Below are positions 31,485 through 39,635 of a DNA stretch of 64,000 nucleotides, in pieces; the first letter of the stretch is position 1; each line of letters opens with the position of its first letter. Both the position numbers and the translations under genes were made by a program. The stretch comes from an uncultured Acetatifactor sp. Lineage in GTDB: Bacteria; Bacillota; Clostridia; Lachnospirales; Lachnospiraceae. The notes under the pieces were generated by a model. That model saw nothing but the letters and a program-made list of their open reading frames with translations. It was not told the DNA's origin and ran no database searches. Where the stretch lies: NCBI GenBank assembly GCA_910586485.1, contig CAJUIA010000001.1:133490-197489 (forward strand), given 5' to 3'.

Positions 31485-34136
31485 GTGAAGTCTGGAAGTG
31501 AGCTTCCAATGTCAGATCCTAAGGATGAGATCTATATCTCCGTCCGAAATCTGATCGAATTTGTATTGCGGTATGGTGACATAGATAACAGGCATCAGGC
31601 GTCACCGGATAATGCCATGCAGGAAGGCGGCAGGATTCACCGTATGATCCAAAGGCGCATGGGATCGGAATACCAGGCAGAGGTGCCGTTAAAGATAACC
31701 CTTGAAGAGGAAGGGTATCTGTTGGTAGTGGAAGGGCGGGCAGACGGGATCATTCATCATGAGGGCCGGGTGGTGATAGATGAGATTAAGGGAGTTTACC
31801 GGGATCCGGCCAGATGGAAGGAGCCCATGCCCCTGCACCTTGCCCAGGCAAAATGCTATGCTTATATTTATGGGCTTCAGCAGAAGCTGTCTGAAATTCA
31901 GGTGCGGATGACCTACTGCCATATCCCCACGGAGGAACTGCGCTATTTTTATCAGGATTATACCTTCGAAGAGCTGAAGCAATGGTTTAACGGACTGATA
32001 GATTCTTATAAAAAGTGGGCGGACTATCATTGGAGCTGGAAGAAAAAACGGCAGGCGTCCATTCAGGGGCTGGAGTTTCCCTTTCCCTACAGGGAGGGGC
32101 AGAAGGAGCTTGCCGCCAATGTATACAAGACGATCTACCATAAAAAGAAATTGTTTTTGGAAGCGCCTACCGGGGTAGGGAAGACAATTACCACGATTTA
32201 TCCTGCCGTGCAGTCCGTAGGGCAGGGTAAGGGAGAGAAGATTTTTTATCTGACGGCAAAAACCATTACCAGAACCGTGGCGGAGGATGCCCTTTGGCTG
32301 CTGCGAAGGAAGGGCTTACATTTTACAAGCGTCATACTTACGGCAAAAGAAAAAATTTGCTTTATGGAGGAAACCGAGTGTAATCCGGACTATTGCCCCT
32401 ATGCAAAAGGGCATTATGACAGGATCAATGAGGCCGTGTATGACCTGCTGACGAATCAGGAAAGCTTTAGCAGGGAAACGATAGAAGAATATGCGGAAAA
32501 GCACAGGGTCTGTCCTTTTGAGCTGTGCTTGGATATGAGTCTGTTTGCAGATGCGGTGATCTGTGACTACAATTATCTCTTTGATCCTCATGTATACCTG
32601 AAGCGCTTTTTCGGGGAAAGTACAGGCGGGGATTACATCTTTTTAATTGATGAAGCACATAACCTGCTGGAGCGGGGAAGGGAAATGTACAGCGCCGTTC
32701 TGAGCAAGGAGCAGTTTTTGGAACTGCGCAGAGAACTAAAACAGACAGTGATGTCAGAAATTGCCTCAAAAGGCAGAAAAAAGGCCATAGAAGGGCAAAT
32801 GACATTAGAAATGACAGGAAATATGACAGAGGAATCAGAAAGTGCCGAGAGTACATTGATTTTCAATCAGGAGTCCTTGAATCATTTATCACATATGGAA
32901 TCGGGAAAGCGCGGCGGGCGCAGTGTTCTTGTGCGTCAGGGCTATGCGGAAAAGATGATTTATCAGATGGAAAAGTGTAACGGGGAAATGCTTGCCATGA
33001 AGCGGGAGTGTGAGCAGTGCCGGATTGTGGAAGAGATCGACGACTTTGTACAGCCGCTGATGCGGCTGCAGGCAGTGATGGATGACTATCTGGCGGAACA
33101 GGAAGAAGAACCGCCGGCTATAAGGGAGCAGCTGTTGGATTTTTACTTTGAAATCAGCCATTTTCTGCAAATATATGAAGGGCTGGACGAAAATTATGTA
33201 AAGTATACCAGCCTGTGTGATGACGGCAGCTTTTTCCTGAAGCTGTTCTGTATGAATCCGGCCGTAAATCTCAGGCAGTGTATGGAACGGGGGCGGAGCA
33301 GTATCCTGTTTTCCGCTACATTTCTGCCGATACAATATTATAAGAAGCTGCTGGGGGGAGATGCAGAGGACTATGAGGTATATGCCAGGTCCGTATTCAA
33401 TCCGGAAAAACGAGCGTTATTTATTGCCGGGGATGTGACCAGCAGATATAAAAGGCGCTCCGAAGAGGAATATTTGAATATTGCCAGATACATCGAAGAA
33501 ATCGTAAAGAACCGCCACGGAAATTATATGGTATTCTGCCCCTCCTATGCTTTTCTGCAAAAGGTTTATGAAAAATATACCGAAAATTTTGGCGGGGAAG
33601 ACAGAGAGTGCTTGATCCAAAGTGATTATATGAGTGAGGCGGACAGGGAGGCTTTCCTGGGCCGGTTTCGGGGCAAAGGCGGAATGGACCCACAGACGTT
33701 AAAAGCGCTGAGGGCTGCTGTAGCCATGGAAATAGAAGAGGAAGAGGACCGGATACTGATAGGCTTTTGTGTTTTGGGAGGCATCTTTGGGGAGGGTATT
33801 GATTTAAAGAAGGATGAATTGATCGGTGCGGTCATTGTGGGCACCGGCCTTCCTCAGGTATGCTTTGAGCGGGAAATGCTGAAAGACTTTTTTGACGGAG
33901 AAGGTGAGGACGGATTTGATTATTCGTATCGTTATCCCGGCATGAACAAGGTTTTGCAGGCGGCGGGCCGGGTGATACGGACTATGGAGGATGTGGGCCT
34001 GGTAGCGCTGCTGGACGAGCGCTTTTTACAGCTTTCCTACAGACGCATGTTTCCGCGGGAATGGGAAAGATATGTGCCTGTGACATTGGGGACGGTTGCA
34101 AAACAGGTGGAACGTTTTTGGAATGAATGGCTTTAG
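31485..34136 (+). CDS. PD-(D/E)XK nuclease fused to XPD/DinG-type Fe-S helicase
   Basis: 883 residues. Residues 20-165 are a Cas4-like nuclease: GRIHRMIQRRM, then GRADGII with IDEIKG (the D and E-x-K of the active site) and LAQAKCYAYIYG. The helicase follows: Walker A LEAPTGVGKTITTI, then Cys residues in KICFMEETECNPDYCPY and VCPFELC that would hold a 4Fe-4S cluster, DEAH in LIDEAHNLLERG, and motifs V-VI in GEGIDLKKDELIG and QAAGRVIRTMEDVG. It should unwind DNA 5' to 3', and the nuclease may trim it. GTG at 31485 has AAGGGGGCGGAG upstream. It lies just downstream of the LexA-linked pair but has its own start region. Confidence 0.88.
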   Translation: MKSGSELPMSDPKDEIYISVRNLIEFVLRYGDIDNRHQASPDNAMQEGGRIHRMIQRRMGSEYQAEVPLKITLEEEGYLLVVEGRADGIIHHEGRVVIDEIKGVYRDPARWKEPMPLHLAQAKCYAYIYGLQQKLSEIQVRMTYCHIPTEELRYFYQDYTFEELKQWFNGLIDSYKKWADYHWSWKKKRQASIQGLEFPFPYREGQKELAANVYKTIYHKKKLFLEAPTGVGKTITTIYPAVQSVGQGKGEKIFYLTAKTITRTVAEDALWLLRRKGLHFTSVILTAKEKICFMEETECNPDYCPYAKGHYDRINEAVYDLLTNQESFSRETIEEYAEKHRVCPFELCLDMSLFADAVICDYNYLFDPHVYLKRFFGESTGGDYIFLIDEAHNLLERGREMYSAVLSKEQFLELRRELKQTVMSEIASKGRKKAIEGQMTLEMTGNMTEESESAESTLIFNQESLNHLSHMESGKRGGRSVLVRQGYAEKMIYQMEKCNGEMLAMKRECEQCRIVEEIDDFVQPLMRLQAVMDDYLAEQEEEPPAIREQLLDFYFEISHFLQIYEGLDENYVKYTSLCDDGSFFLKLFCMNPAVNLRQCMERGRSSILFSATFLPIQYYKKLLGGDAEDYEVYARSVFNPEKRALFIAGDVTSRYKRRSEEEYLNIARYIEEIVKNRHGNYMVFCPSYAFLQKVYEKYTENFGGEDRECLIQSDYMSEADREAFLGRFRGKGGMDPQTLKALRAAVAMEIEEEEDRILIGFCVLGGIFGEGIDLKKDELIGAVIVGTGLPQVCFEREMLKDFFDGEGEDGFDYSYRYPGMNKVLQAAGRVIRTMEDVGLVALLDERFLQLSYRRMFPREWERYVPVTLGTVAKQVERFWNEWL

Positions 34137-34345
34137 GTTTGCATGAAGCGACGCCGTTTTTTTGAAGAATGACATCGAAAAAAGTCGAAATGACACATGT
34201 GTATATGTGGATAACTCTGTGGATTTAGCCGCTTTTTGGAAAAATAACACGAAAAATGTGACAGGATAAATTTAATATCTAAATGCAGGATTTTTGCAAG
34301 ATATACATTTTAGTACCAGATTAGTCAATAAAAGGAGAGAGAATT
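34137..34345. other. Intergenic region before the amylase gene
   Basis: About 210 AT-rich bases with no gene. AAAAGGAGAGAG lies just before the amylase ATG at 34346. No convincing -35/-10 pair was found, although a TATACAT near 34302 could serve as a -10. Confidence 0.5.
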
Positions 34346-35659
34346 ATGTGGGCAAATGAAAGTGTTTTTTATCAGATCTATCCTCTGGGGTTTTGCGGGG
34401 CCCCCTTTGAGAATGACGGGGTGCAGGAGCATCGTATTTTGAAGGTGCTGGACTGGATACCTCATTTGAGCAGGCTGGGAGTGAATGCCGTGTATTTTTC
34501 ACCCCTGTTTGAGTCGGATACCCATGGTTACAATACGAGGGACTATCGGCGGGTAGACGTTCGTCTGGGCACCAACGAGGATTTCAAAAGGGTTTGTAAT
34601 GCACTTCATGAGAACGGGATCCGGGTGGTGCTGGATGGGGTGTTTAACCATGTGGGCAGAGGCTTCGGGCCTTTTCAGGACGTTCTGCGAAACAGGGAGA
34701 GCTCTCCATATGTAAACTGGTTTTACCGTATTGCCTTTGACGGCAATTCCAATTATAACGATGGTTTGTGGTATGAGGGCTGGGAAGGAAATTATGACCT
34801 GGTAAAGCTGAATCTGAGAAATGATGAGCTGGTAAACTATTTGCTGGAGAGCGTGAAATTTTGGGTGGAGGAGTTTGGGATCGACGGACTTCGACTGGAT
34901 GTGGCTTACAGCCTGGATGAAAATTTTGTGCGCAGACTGCGCTCTTACTGTGACGGCCTGAAGGAGGATTTCTTTCTGGTGGGTGAGATGCTGCATGGGG
35001 ATTACAATCGGCTCATGAATGACCAGATGCTGCACTCGGCTACCAATTACGAATGCTATAAGGGGCTTTTCAGCAGCTTTAACAGTATGAATCTTTTTGA
35101 AATCAACCACTCCCTGATGCGCCAGTTTGGGCCGGAAAACTGGACCCTGTATAAAGGGAAGCACCTGTTATCCTTTGTTGACAATCATGATGTGACCAGA
35201 GTGGCAAGCATTTTGACAAATAAAAATCATTTACCTTTAATATATGCCCTTGCTTTTGGAATGCCGGGTATCCCCTGCGTCTATTACGGAAGCGAATGGG
35301 GGGAGAAAGCAGAGAAATCCCAGGGGGATCCGGCGCTGCGTCCATCCTTTGCAGCGCCGCTCTGGAATGATTTGACTGATTGGGTCAGTAAGCTGTGCGC
35401 AGCCAAAAAGCATTCGCAGGCATTAAATTACGGCAGCTTCCGTTCCGTACTGCTGACGAACCGCCAGTGCATTTTCGAGAGGAAGTCGGAGCATGAGAGA
35501 GTCCTGGTGGCAATCAACGCGGACGAAAATGATTTCACGGCGCATTTTGATGCCGGCTGTGGAATGGCGGTGGATTTGATTACCGGTAAGGAGCATGATT
35601 TCGGAGGCGGATCGGTACTGGAAGGCTACGGTGCGTATTTCTGGAAATGTGAAGTTTGA
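34346..35659 (+). CDS. GH13 alpha-amylase-family glycosidase
   Basis: 437 residues: a (beta/alpha)8 barrel with a short C-terminal beta domain. The four conserved regions are present: DGVFNHVG (I), DGLRLDVAYSL with the nucleophile Asp (II), FLVGEML with the acid/base Glu (III), and SFVDNHDVTRV (IV). It lacks a signal peptide, so it acts in the cytoplasm on imported malto-oligosaccharides. The chain is shorter than cyclomaltodextrinases and has no N-terminal starch-binding domain, nearest in design to intracellular maltodextrin glucosidases. No transporter or regulator gene accompanies it. Confidence 0.9.
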   Translation: MWANESVFYQIYPLGFCGAPFENDGVQEHRILKVLDWIPHLSRLGVNAVYFSPLFESDTHGYNTRDYRRVDVRLGTNEDFKRVCNALHENGIRVVLDGVFNHVGRGFGPFQDVLRNRESSPYVNWFYRIAFDGNSNYNDGLWYEGWEGNYDLVKLNLRNDELVNYLLESVKFWVEEFGIDGLRLDVAYSLDENFVRRLRSYCDGLKEDFFLVGEMLHGDYNRLMNDQMLHSATNYECYKGLFSSFNSMNLFEINHSLMRQFGPENWTLYKGKHLLSFVDNHDVTRVASILTNKNHLPLIYALAFGMPGIPCVYYGSEWGEKAEKSQGDPALRPSFAAPLWNDLTDWVSKLCAAKKHSQALNYGSFRSVLLTNRQCIFERKSEHERVLVAINADENDFTAHFDAGCGMAVDLITGKEHDFGGGSVLEGYGAYFWKCEV

Positions 35660-35681
35660 TTGTTTGTGCCGCCAACAGCGG
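35660..35681 (+). repeat. TTGTTTGTGCCG leader repeat with GC hairpin, copy B
   Basis: TTGTTTGTGCCGC then CAACA then GCGGC gives a five-pair hairpin (GCCGC/GCGGC) starting one base after the amylase stop codon. The first twelve bases match the copy at 30070 exactly. Confidence 0.55.
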
Positions 35682-35739
35682 CACTGCCGCCGGGGAGACG
35701 GGCTTTGCCCCTTCCTGGCGGCATATTTGGAGATATGAT

Positions 35740-36117
35740 ATGATTGCGATAGATTTTGGAAATCTTTGTTTTAATGCTGCTGTTTCAGAACAAAATATTT
35801 CAGCTGTTGTGGCCCCCAAAAGTGTTTATTCGTCCTTAGATGATTTTATAACGGCGGCTCTGCTTTTTTTGGATTCAGACGAGAGGTTCTGCAGTGACTG
35901 GACTGAACTGTATAAAAACCGCACGAATCTGCCGGCTTCTGAGGAAGATTTAGCGTGGATGAAATCACGCCTGGAAGAAATGAACCAACGGGTTACTGTT
36001 TTGCATGAGCCGGTAACCAGAGCAGTAAACCTTATTCCCCCTAAATGGAATGATTTATCTTTAGGATTAGAAACCGATAGTGAATATATTTTATATCTAT
36101 GGGGTACATCGGCATAA
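35740..36117 (+). CDS. Uncharacterised protein, 125 residues
   Basis: Starts MIAIDFGNLCFNAAVSEQ, is acidic, and has no membrane helix, signal or recognised motif. TELYKNRTNLPASEEDLAWM and NLIPPKWNDLSLGLETDSE look like an alpha-beta domain. GGAG lies 8 bases before the ATG. Codon choice is more AT-rich than in the neighbouring amylase and PadR genes. It may be a recently acquired orphan or an immunity-type protein; no partner is seen. Confidence 0.45.
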   Translation: MIAIDFGNLCFNAAVSEQNISAVVAPKSVYSSLDDFITAALLFLDSDERFCSDWTELYKNRTNLPASEEDLAWMKSRLEEMNQRVTVLHEPVTRAVNLIPPKWNDLSLGLETDSEYILYLWGTSA

Positions 36118-36274
36118 ATTTCAATTTTCAGGACAGTGAGCAGGACACCGCCTGCAGATGAATCATGCAGACAATCTGTATCTATATTTCGTCCACATCT
36201 GCATTTGCATCTCTTCATCAGTTTCCACTCGTACTCTGCTGACAGCATTTTTAACATTTTTGCTTCTTTTACAC
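36118..36274. other. Intergenic stretch before the second PadR promoter
   Basis: A minus-strand frame (36281 to 35826) opens here with a Lys/Cys-rich start, but it overlaps the whole 125-residue gene, lacks a ribosome site and is judged spurious. Nothing else is recognised. Confidence 0.5.
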
Positions 36275-36303
36275 TTGACATATAATATTATATGGTGTAT
36301 AGT
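36275..36303 (+). promoter_or_regulatory. Promoter of the PadR-HAAS-DUF4097 operon
   Basis: Perfect -35 TTGACA at 36275-36280 and TATAGT at 36298-36303 with a 17-base spacer. A palindrome fills the spacer, so binding there would block RNA polymerase. Confidence 0.85.
36279..36294. promoter_or_regulatory. PadR operator palindrome, copy 1
   Basis: CATATAATATTATATG is a perfect 16-base palindrome between the -35 and -10 elements. Its inner 14 bases recur at 36329-36342. Confidence 0.75.
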
Positions 36304-36328
36304 ATGCACAGGTTGAATATTATACGAG

Positions 36329-36342
36329 ATATAATATTATAT
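36329..36342. promoter_or_regulatory. PadR operator palindrome, copy 2
   Basis: ATATAATATTATAT, identical to the core of copy 1 and centred 49 bases downstream, near the start of the leader. Two identical palindromes at a repressor promoter indicate cooperative autorepression. Confidence 0.7.
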
Positions 36343-36423
36343 GAACGCATGGGATCAACATAATGATGTCAAAGCTTTTCGTTTAAATGAACTATGAATA
36401 TATGGAAGGTAAGGGGCGATAAC

Positions 36424-36747
36424 ATGATATTTAACGTGGGTGCGACCCTGCTGGATGCCATAGTGCTTGCCGTCGTGTCCAAGGATCCGGAGGGAACGTA
36501 CGGATATAAGATCACGCAGGACGTCCGGCAGGTAATAGATCTGTCCGAGTCTACCCTGTATCCGGTTCTGCGCAGATTGCAGAAGGACGACTGTCTGGAG
36601 GTCTATGACATGGAATGCGGAGGAAGGAATAGACGTTATTATAAGGTTACCAGCAGAGGCTGGGCCCAGCTGCAATTATATGAGGGCGAATGGCGGGAGT
36701 ATGCAGACAAAATAACGGGCTTGTTTGAGGGGAGGACCGGAGTATGA
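36424..36747 (+). CDS. PadR-family transcriptional regulator
   Basis: 107 residues. LLDAIVLAVVSKDPEGTYGYKI and ESTLYPVLRRLQKDDCLEVY are the PadR winged-helix core, with the wing in NRRYYKVTSRGWAQL. It belongs to the same subgroup as the regulator at 18.1 kb but is not a close copy. The ATG at 36424 has AAGGGG upstream; an in-frame ATG 30 bases earlier is less likely. Its stop overlaps the next start (ATGA), so the HAAS protein is translationally coupled. It probably binds the two palindromes at its own promoter. Confidence 0.92.
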   Translation: MIFNVGATLLDAIVLAVVSKDPEGTYGYKITQDVRQVIDLSESTLYPVLRRLQKDDCLEVYDMECGGRNRRYYKVTSRGWAQLQLYEGEWREYADKITGLFEGRTGV

Positions 36748-37646
36748 ACAGAATAGAATTTATGAGCCAGCTGGAAATTTTGCTGCGGAACGTTTCCGAC
36801 GGTGAGAGGGAAGAGGCGCTGCAATATTATAACGATTATTTTGATGATGCGGGAGCAGAGAATGAGCAGGCAGTTATCGAAGCCCTGGGGAATCCGGCAA
36901 GAGTAGCGGAAAACATCCGGCGGGAGCTTTTGGAAAGCCAGAGGGGCAAGAGTTCTACCGCGGCGGACAGGGCTGTGGTGGAATACGGGCAGGCGGAGAC
37001 CGACGGAAAGCCGGAGAGTGGCGGAAAGCCGGAAGCAGAGGGGCAGACCGGAGTTGTCAGCGGCAGCGGGCAGGGTACATACGCGGGGAATACATCCTTC
37101 GGCGGGAATCCGGACGCGGGAGGCAGCCGGGATACCGGCAGCTGGTCTGCTTCCTCAGGCGGAAACGGCGGTGCCGGAGGTATGGGAGGCGGAAAGGTTG
37201 GTGCCGGAGGTACGGGAGGCGGAAAGGTTGCTTCCGGGCGTTCCGGAATGTCCGGAGGAATGACGGCAGCTCTTGTTATTCTGCTGGTGATTGCTTCGCC
37301 CTTTCTACTGGCCTTAGTCTGCGTGGCCTTTGCTCTTTTGATGGCGTGGCTGGGCCTGATTTTGGGGTTTGGTGTTACTACATTATGTTTGTTTCTGGTG
37401 CTTCTCATACTGCTGGTGGTTGGCGGCATGTGCATTCCGGTTGACCCGCTGGTGGGCTTCGGAGTGATGGGCGGCGGGCTCATCTGCGGCGGAATAGGTT
37501 TTTTGTTCCTGATGCTGACGGCAGCGATAGCATGCGGGGGACCTGCGATGATACGCTGGATCGGCCGGCTGTTCCGGTGGATTGGGCAGCGGCTGTTTGG
37601 CCTTGGCGGGAAGGAAGCTTGTTATTTTCAATCTCGGAATTTGTGA
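36744..37646 (+). CDS. HAAS-domain membrane protein (DUF1700-like)
   Basis: 300 residues. Residues 1-70 are a HAAS domain (MNRIEFMSQLEILLRNV, LQYYNDYFDDAG, EALGNPARVAENIRREL). A Gly/Ser-rich, low-complexity linker follows (about 90-175) with repeats such as GGGKVGAGGTGGGK. The last 120 residues hold three or four membrane helices (ALVILLVIASPFLLALVCVAF, LLILLVVGGMCI). In this family, HAAS binds the PadR regulator and the membrane part may sense the envelope. It is the middle gene of a three-gene operon. Confidence 0.85.
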   Translation: MNRIEFMSQLEILLRNVSDGEREEALQYYNDYFDDAGAENEQAVIEALGNPARVAENIRRELLESQRGKSSTAADRAVVEYGQAETDGKPESGGKPEAEGQTGVVSGSGQGTYAGNTSFGGNPDAGGSRDTGSWSASSGGNGGAGGMGGGKVGAGGTGGGKVASGRSGMSGGMTAALVILLVIASPFLLALVCVAFALLMAWLGLILGFGVTTLCLFLVLLILLVVGGMCIPVDPLVGFGVMGGGLICGGIGFLFLMLTAAIACGGPAMIRWIGRLFRWIGQRLFGLGGKEACYFQSRNL

Positions 37647-37677
37647 CGCTGCGCGTCCCAAAGTTCCCGCGAATTTA

Positions 37678-37705
37678 GATGCCGCTTGCGCGGCGGAATG
37701 AGAGG
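37678..37705 (+). promoter_or_regulatory. GC hairpin plus GGAATGAGAGG leader module, copy 4
   Basis: GCCGC (37681-37685), loop TTGC, GCGGC (37690-37694), then GGAATGAGAGG, 5 bases before the DUF4097 ATG. Identical over 27 bases to copy 1 in front of the response regulator. Confidence 0.75.
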
Positions 37706-37710
37706 AAAAA

Positions 37711-38676
37711 ATGAAAAAATTTATGAAGGGCTGTGCGATTGCAGCATTGATCTTTTTGATTTTGGGAATAGGGCTGGCTGTTGCCGCCGGAACCGTAAGA
37801 GGGCGGGCAACGATCAGCCGGGTGGTGGAAACCGTTACGGGCGGCAGGGTGATTATGAATTTTGACGGCCTGTTTCATTGGGGAATGCAGGTGAAGGATG
37901 ACCTGACGGACAGTCTGCCGGAGCTGGATTATGATATAAATGATGCCACAAGCTTTAACAGCAGCTATGAGGTGTACAGCGGAGACGTGGAAAAATTTTG
38001 TCTTGGCGGCGCAGTGGAAAACATAAAGATCGAGGCGGGAGGGTGCCTGTTTGACGTTCAGCTCTCCGGAGACGATTCCTTTTATGTGGAAGCCTCCGAT
38101 TGTGGAAAATTTCAGGCATATCAGGAAAACGGAACTCTCTATATCCGCACCACCACCAGCTCCAGGACATGGGGCAGCTGGAAGGGCAGCAAGGTGAAGC
38201 TCTATGTGCCGGAGGATTGTCATTTCAGCGATGCGGATATTGATTTGGGCGCCGGCGAGCTGTCATTTGACAACCTGAATGCGGAACGGATTTCGCTGGG
38301 AGTGGGCGCCGGACGGATTACCGTGAACGGCCTGCAGACGGAAGCGTTGAACATGGAAATCGGCGCCGGTGAGATTGATATGAAGGATGTAAATTTGAAG
38401 GGCATGAAGGCAGATGTGGGCATGGGAAATCTTCAGGTGTCCGGAAGCATTGAGGGCGACGTAGATGTAAGCTGTGCCATGGGTAATGTGGAGCTGAAGC
38501 TGTCGGGCAGGCAGCAGGACTTTAATTATCAGCTTGCGGGGGCTATGGGAAATATTGACCTGGGGCAGGAAAGCTACAGCGGTTTTGGAGTGTCAAAGCA
38601 AATTGACAACGGGGCGGCAAAAACGATCAAGGTAGAATGCTCAGCGGGAAATACCACCGTAAGCTTTACGGATTAG
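37711..38676 (+). CDS. Membrane-anchored DUF4097 protein
   Basis: 321 residues. One N-terminal membrane helix (GCAIAALIFLILGIGLAVAAG) anchors an external or internal beta-helix. From residue 150 the DUF4097 repeat pattern is plain: DLGAGELSFDNL, LGVGAGRITVNGL, MEIGAGEIDMKDV, DVGMGNLQVSGS. It is the third gene of the PadR module. Here the beta-helix is separate from the HAAS domain, whereas the first module fuses them without any membrane helix. The role of DUF4097 proteins is not established; stress sensing or adhesion is suggested for the family. Confidence 0.85.
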   Translation: MKKFMKGCAIAALIFLILGIGLAVAAGTVRGRATISRVVETVTGGRVIMNFDGLFHWGMQVKDDLTDSLPELDYDINDATSFNSSYEVYSGDVEKFCLGGAVENIKIEAGGCLFDVQLSGDDSFYVEASDCGKFQAYQENGTLYIRTTTSSRTWGSWKGSKVKLYVPEDCHFSDADIDLGAGELSFDNLNAERISLGVGAGRITVNGLQTEALNMEIGAGEIDMKDVNLKGMKADVGMGNLQVSGSIEGDVDVSCAMGNVELKLSGRQQDFNYQLAGAMGNIDLGQESYSGFGVSKQIDNGAAKTIKVECSAGNTTVSFTD

Positions 38677-38717
38677 AGGTTAAGACAATAGGATGGAAAA
38701 TCAATACCGATCATGAG

Positions 38718-38767
38718 AAAAACCACCTGTGACGGGCAGAGATGCTGCCAAGGCACAGGTGGTTTTT
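38718..38767. terminator. Bidirectional terminator
   Basis: AAAAACCACCTGTG (38718-38731) pairs fully with CACAGGTGGTTTTT (38754-38767), and GGCAG/CTGCC forms an inner stem. A and T runs at the two ends serve both the DUF4097 gene and the convergent ECF gene. Confidence 0.9.
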
Positions 38768-38777
38768 GGCTGTACAA

Positions 38778-39635
38778 TTATTTTGCTTCAACGGCCGGAC
38801 TTACCTGCAGGAACAGTCCTGTTTTTTTCAAAGCGGGCCGGAGAGCCAGGTAGAAGACGGAGGCGGCGATTACTGCCACCACGGCGTTGACGGTTGTGGT
38901 TAATGCCGCAATTTTAACCAGCGCCTTGGTTATATCCTGGGGCACGCCCAATAAATAGGTTTTGTAGAAATAGCCTACCAAAGGGTCAGCGACCACATTA
39001 AAGGCCATGCCGCAGAAGCAGGCTAAAACAGTGACGCCCGTCACATATTTTGCAGAATGCTCCCGGTCCAGTTTAAAAATCTTATGAGCTACCAGTCCCA
39101 CGATCAGGCCGATACACAGCTTTAACAGGAAGGTCTTGGGAGCGCTGGTCACATAGGATGTGGTAAGGTCACCGATGGTCATGCCGACGGCGCCGGCCAA
39201 ACCGCCCCAGTAGCCGCCCATCAGCAGTGCGCCCAGTACACAGAACACATTGCCGAAGTGGAAGGAGGCTTTCTCCGGGCCCACGGTAAGGTCAATTTTA
39301 AAGAAGGCAAACCCGATGTAGCAGAGTGCCGCCATCAGGCCGGCCATGGCCAGGCGCTTCACGTCGGATTTGTCCGCACGATTCACACCGCGGACACCGT
39401 TGAAGATGCCTTTGATCGTCAGCGGTATCGCCAGAAAAACCAAGGTCAGTGAATAAGAGTATGGCCGCTGCAGCCGAAGCTTTTCCGCGGCATCCTCGGT
39501 AATCAGCGCCGTCTGATAGCTGGTGTTGTATGTGTACACCGCAAAAATGATGCCTGCAATCAGCATAACGGCCCCTGTAATCAGCAGTCCATAGCTTTTT
39601 TTCCTCGTTGTAGTTGTGGGATCATTCTTTTTCAT
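38778..39635 (-). CDS. ECF transporter S component
   Basis: 285 residues with about eight hydrophobic helices, two of them in an N-terminal extension beyond the usual six. SFHFGNVFCVLGALLMGGYW and GGLAGAVGMTIGDL are typical of the substrate-binding S subunits of energy-coupling-factor vitamin transporters, which share one ATPase/T module encoded elsewhere. The substrate is not determined: no riboswitch is recognised in front of it. The start at 39635 is chosen because the membrane region begins soon after; an AATGAGAGG ribosome-site sequence is 12 bases upstream. A plausible promoter (TTGCAG-N17-TTATAT, minus strand) lies near 39680-39710. Confidence 0.8.
   Translation of the reverse strand: MKKNDPTTTTRKKSYGLLITGAVMLIAGIIFAVYTYNTSYQTALITEDAAEKLRLQRPYSYSLTLVFLAIPLTIKGIFNGVRGVNRADKSDVKRLAMAGLMAALCYIGFAFFKIDLTVGPEKASFHFGNVFCVLGALLMGGYWGGLAGAVGMTIGDLTTSYVTSAPKTFLLKLCIGLIVGLVAHKIFKLDREHSAKYVTGVTVLACFCGMAFNVVADPLVGYFYKTYLLGVPQDITKALVKIAALTTTVNAVVAVIAASVFYLALRPALKKTGLFLQVSPAVEAK

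Noticed and set aside
35826..36281. 151-codon minus-strand frame starting MSSVKEAKMLKML
   Set aside because: It covers nearly the whole plus-strand 125-residue gene, has no ribosome site, and its later translation is not protein-like.
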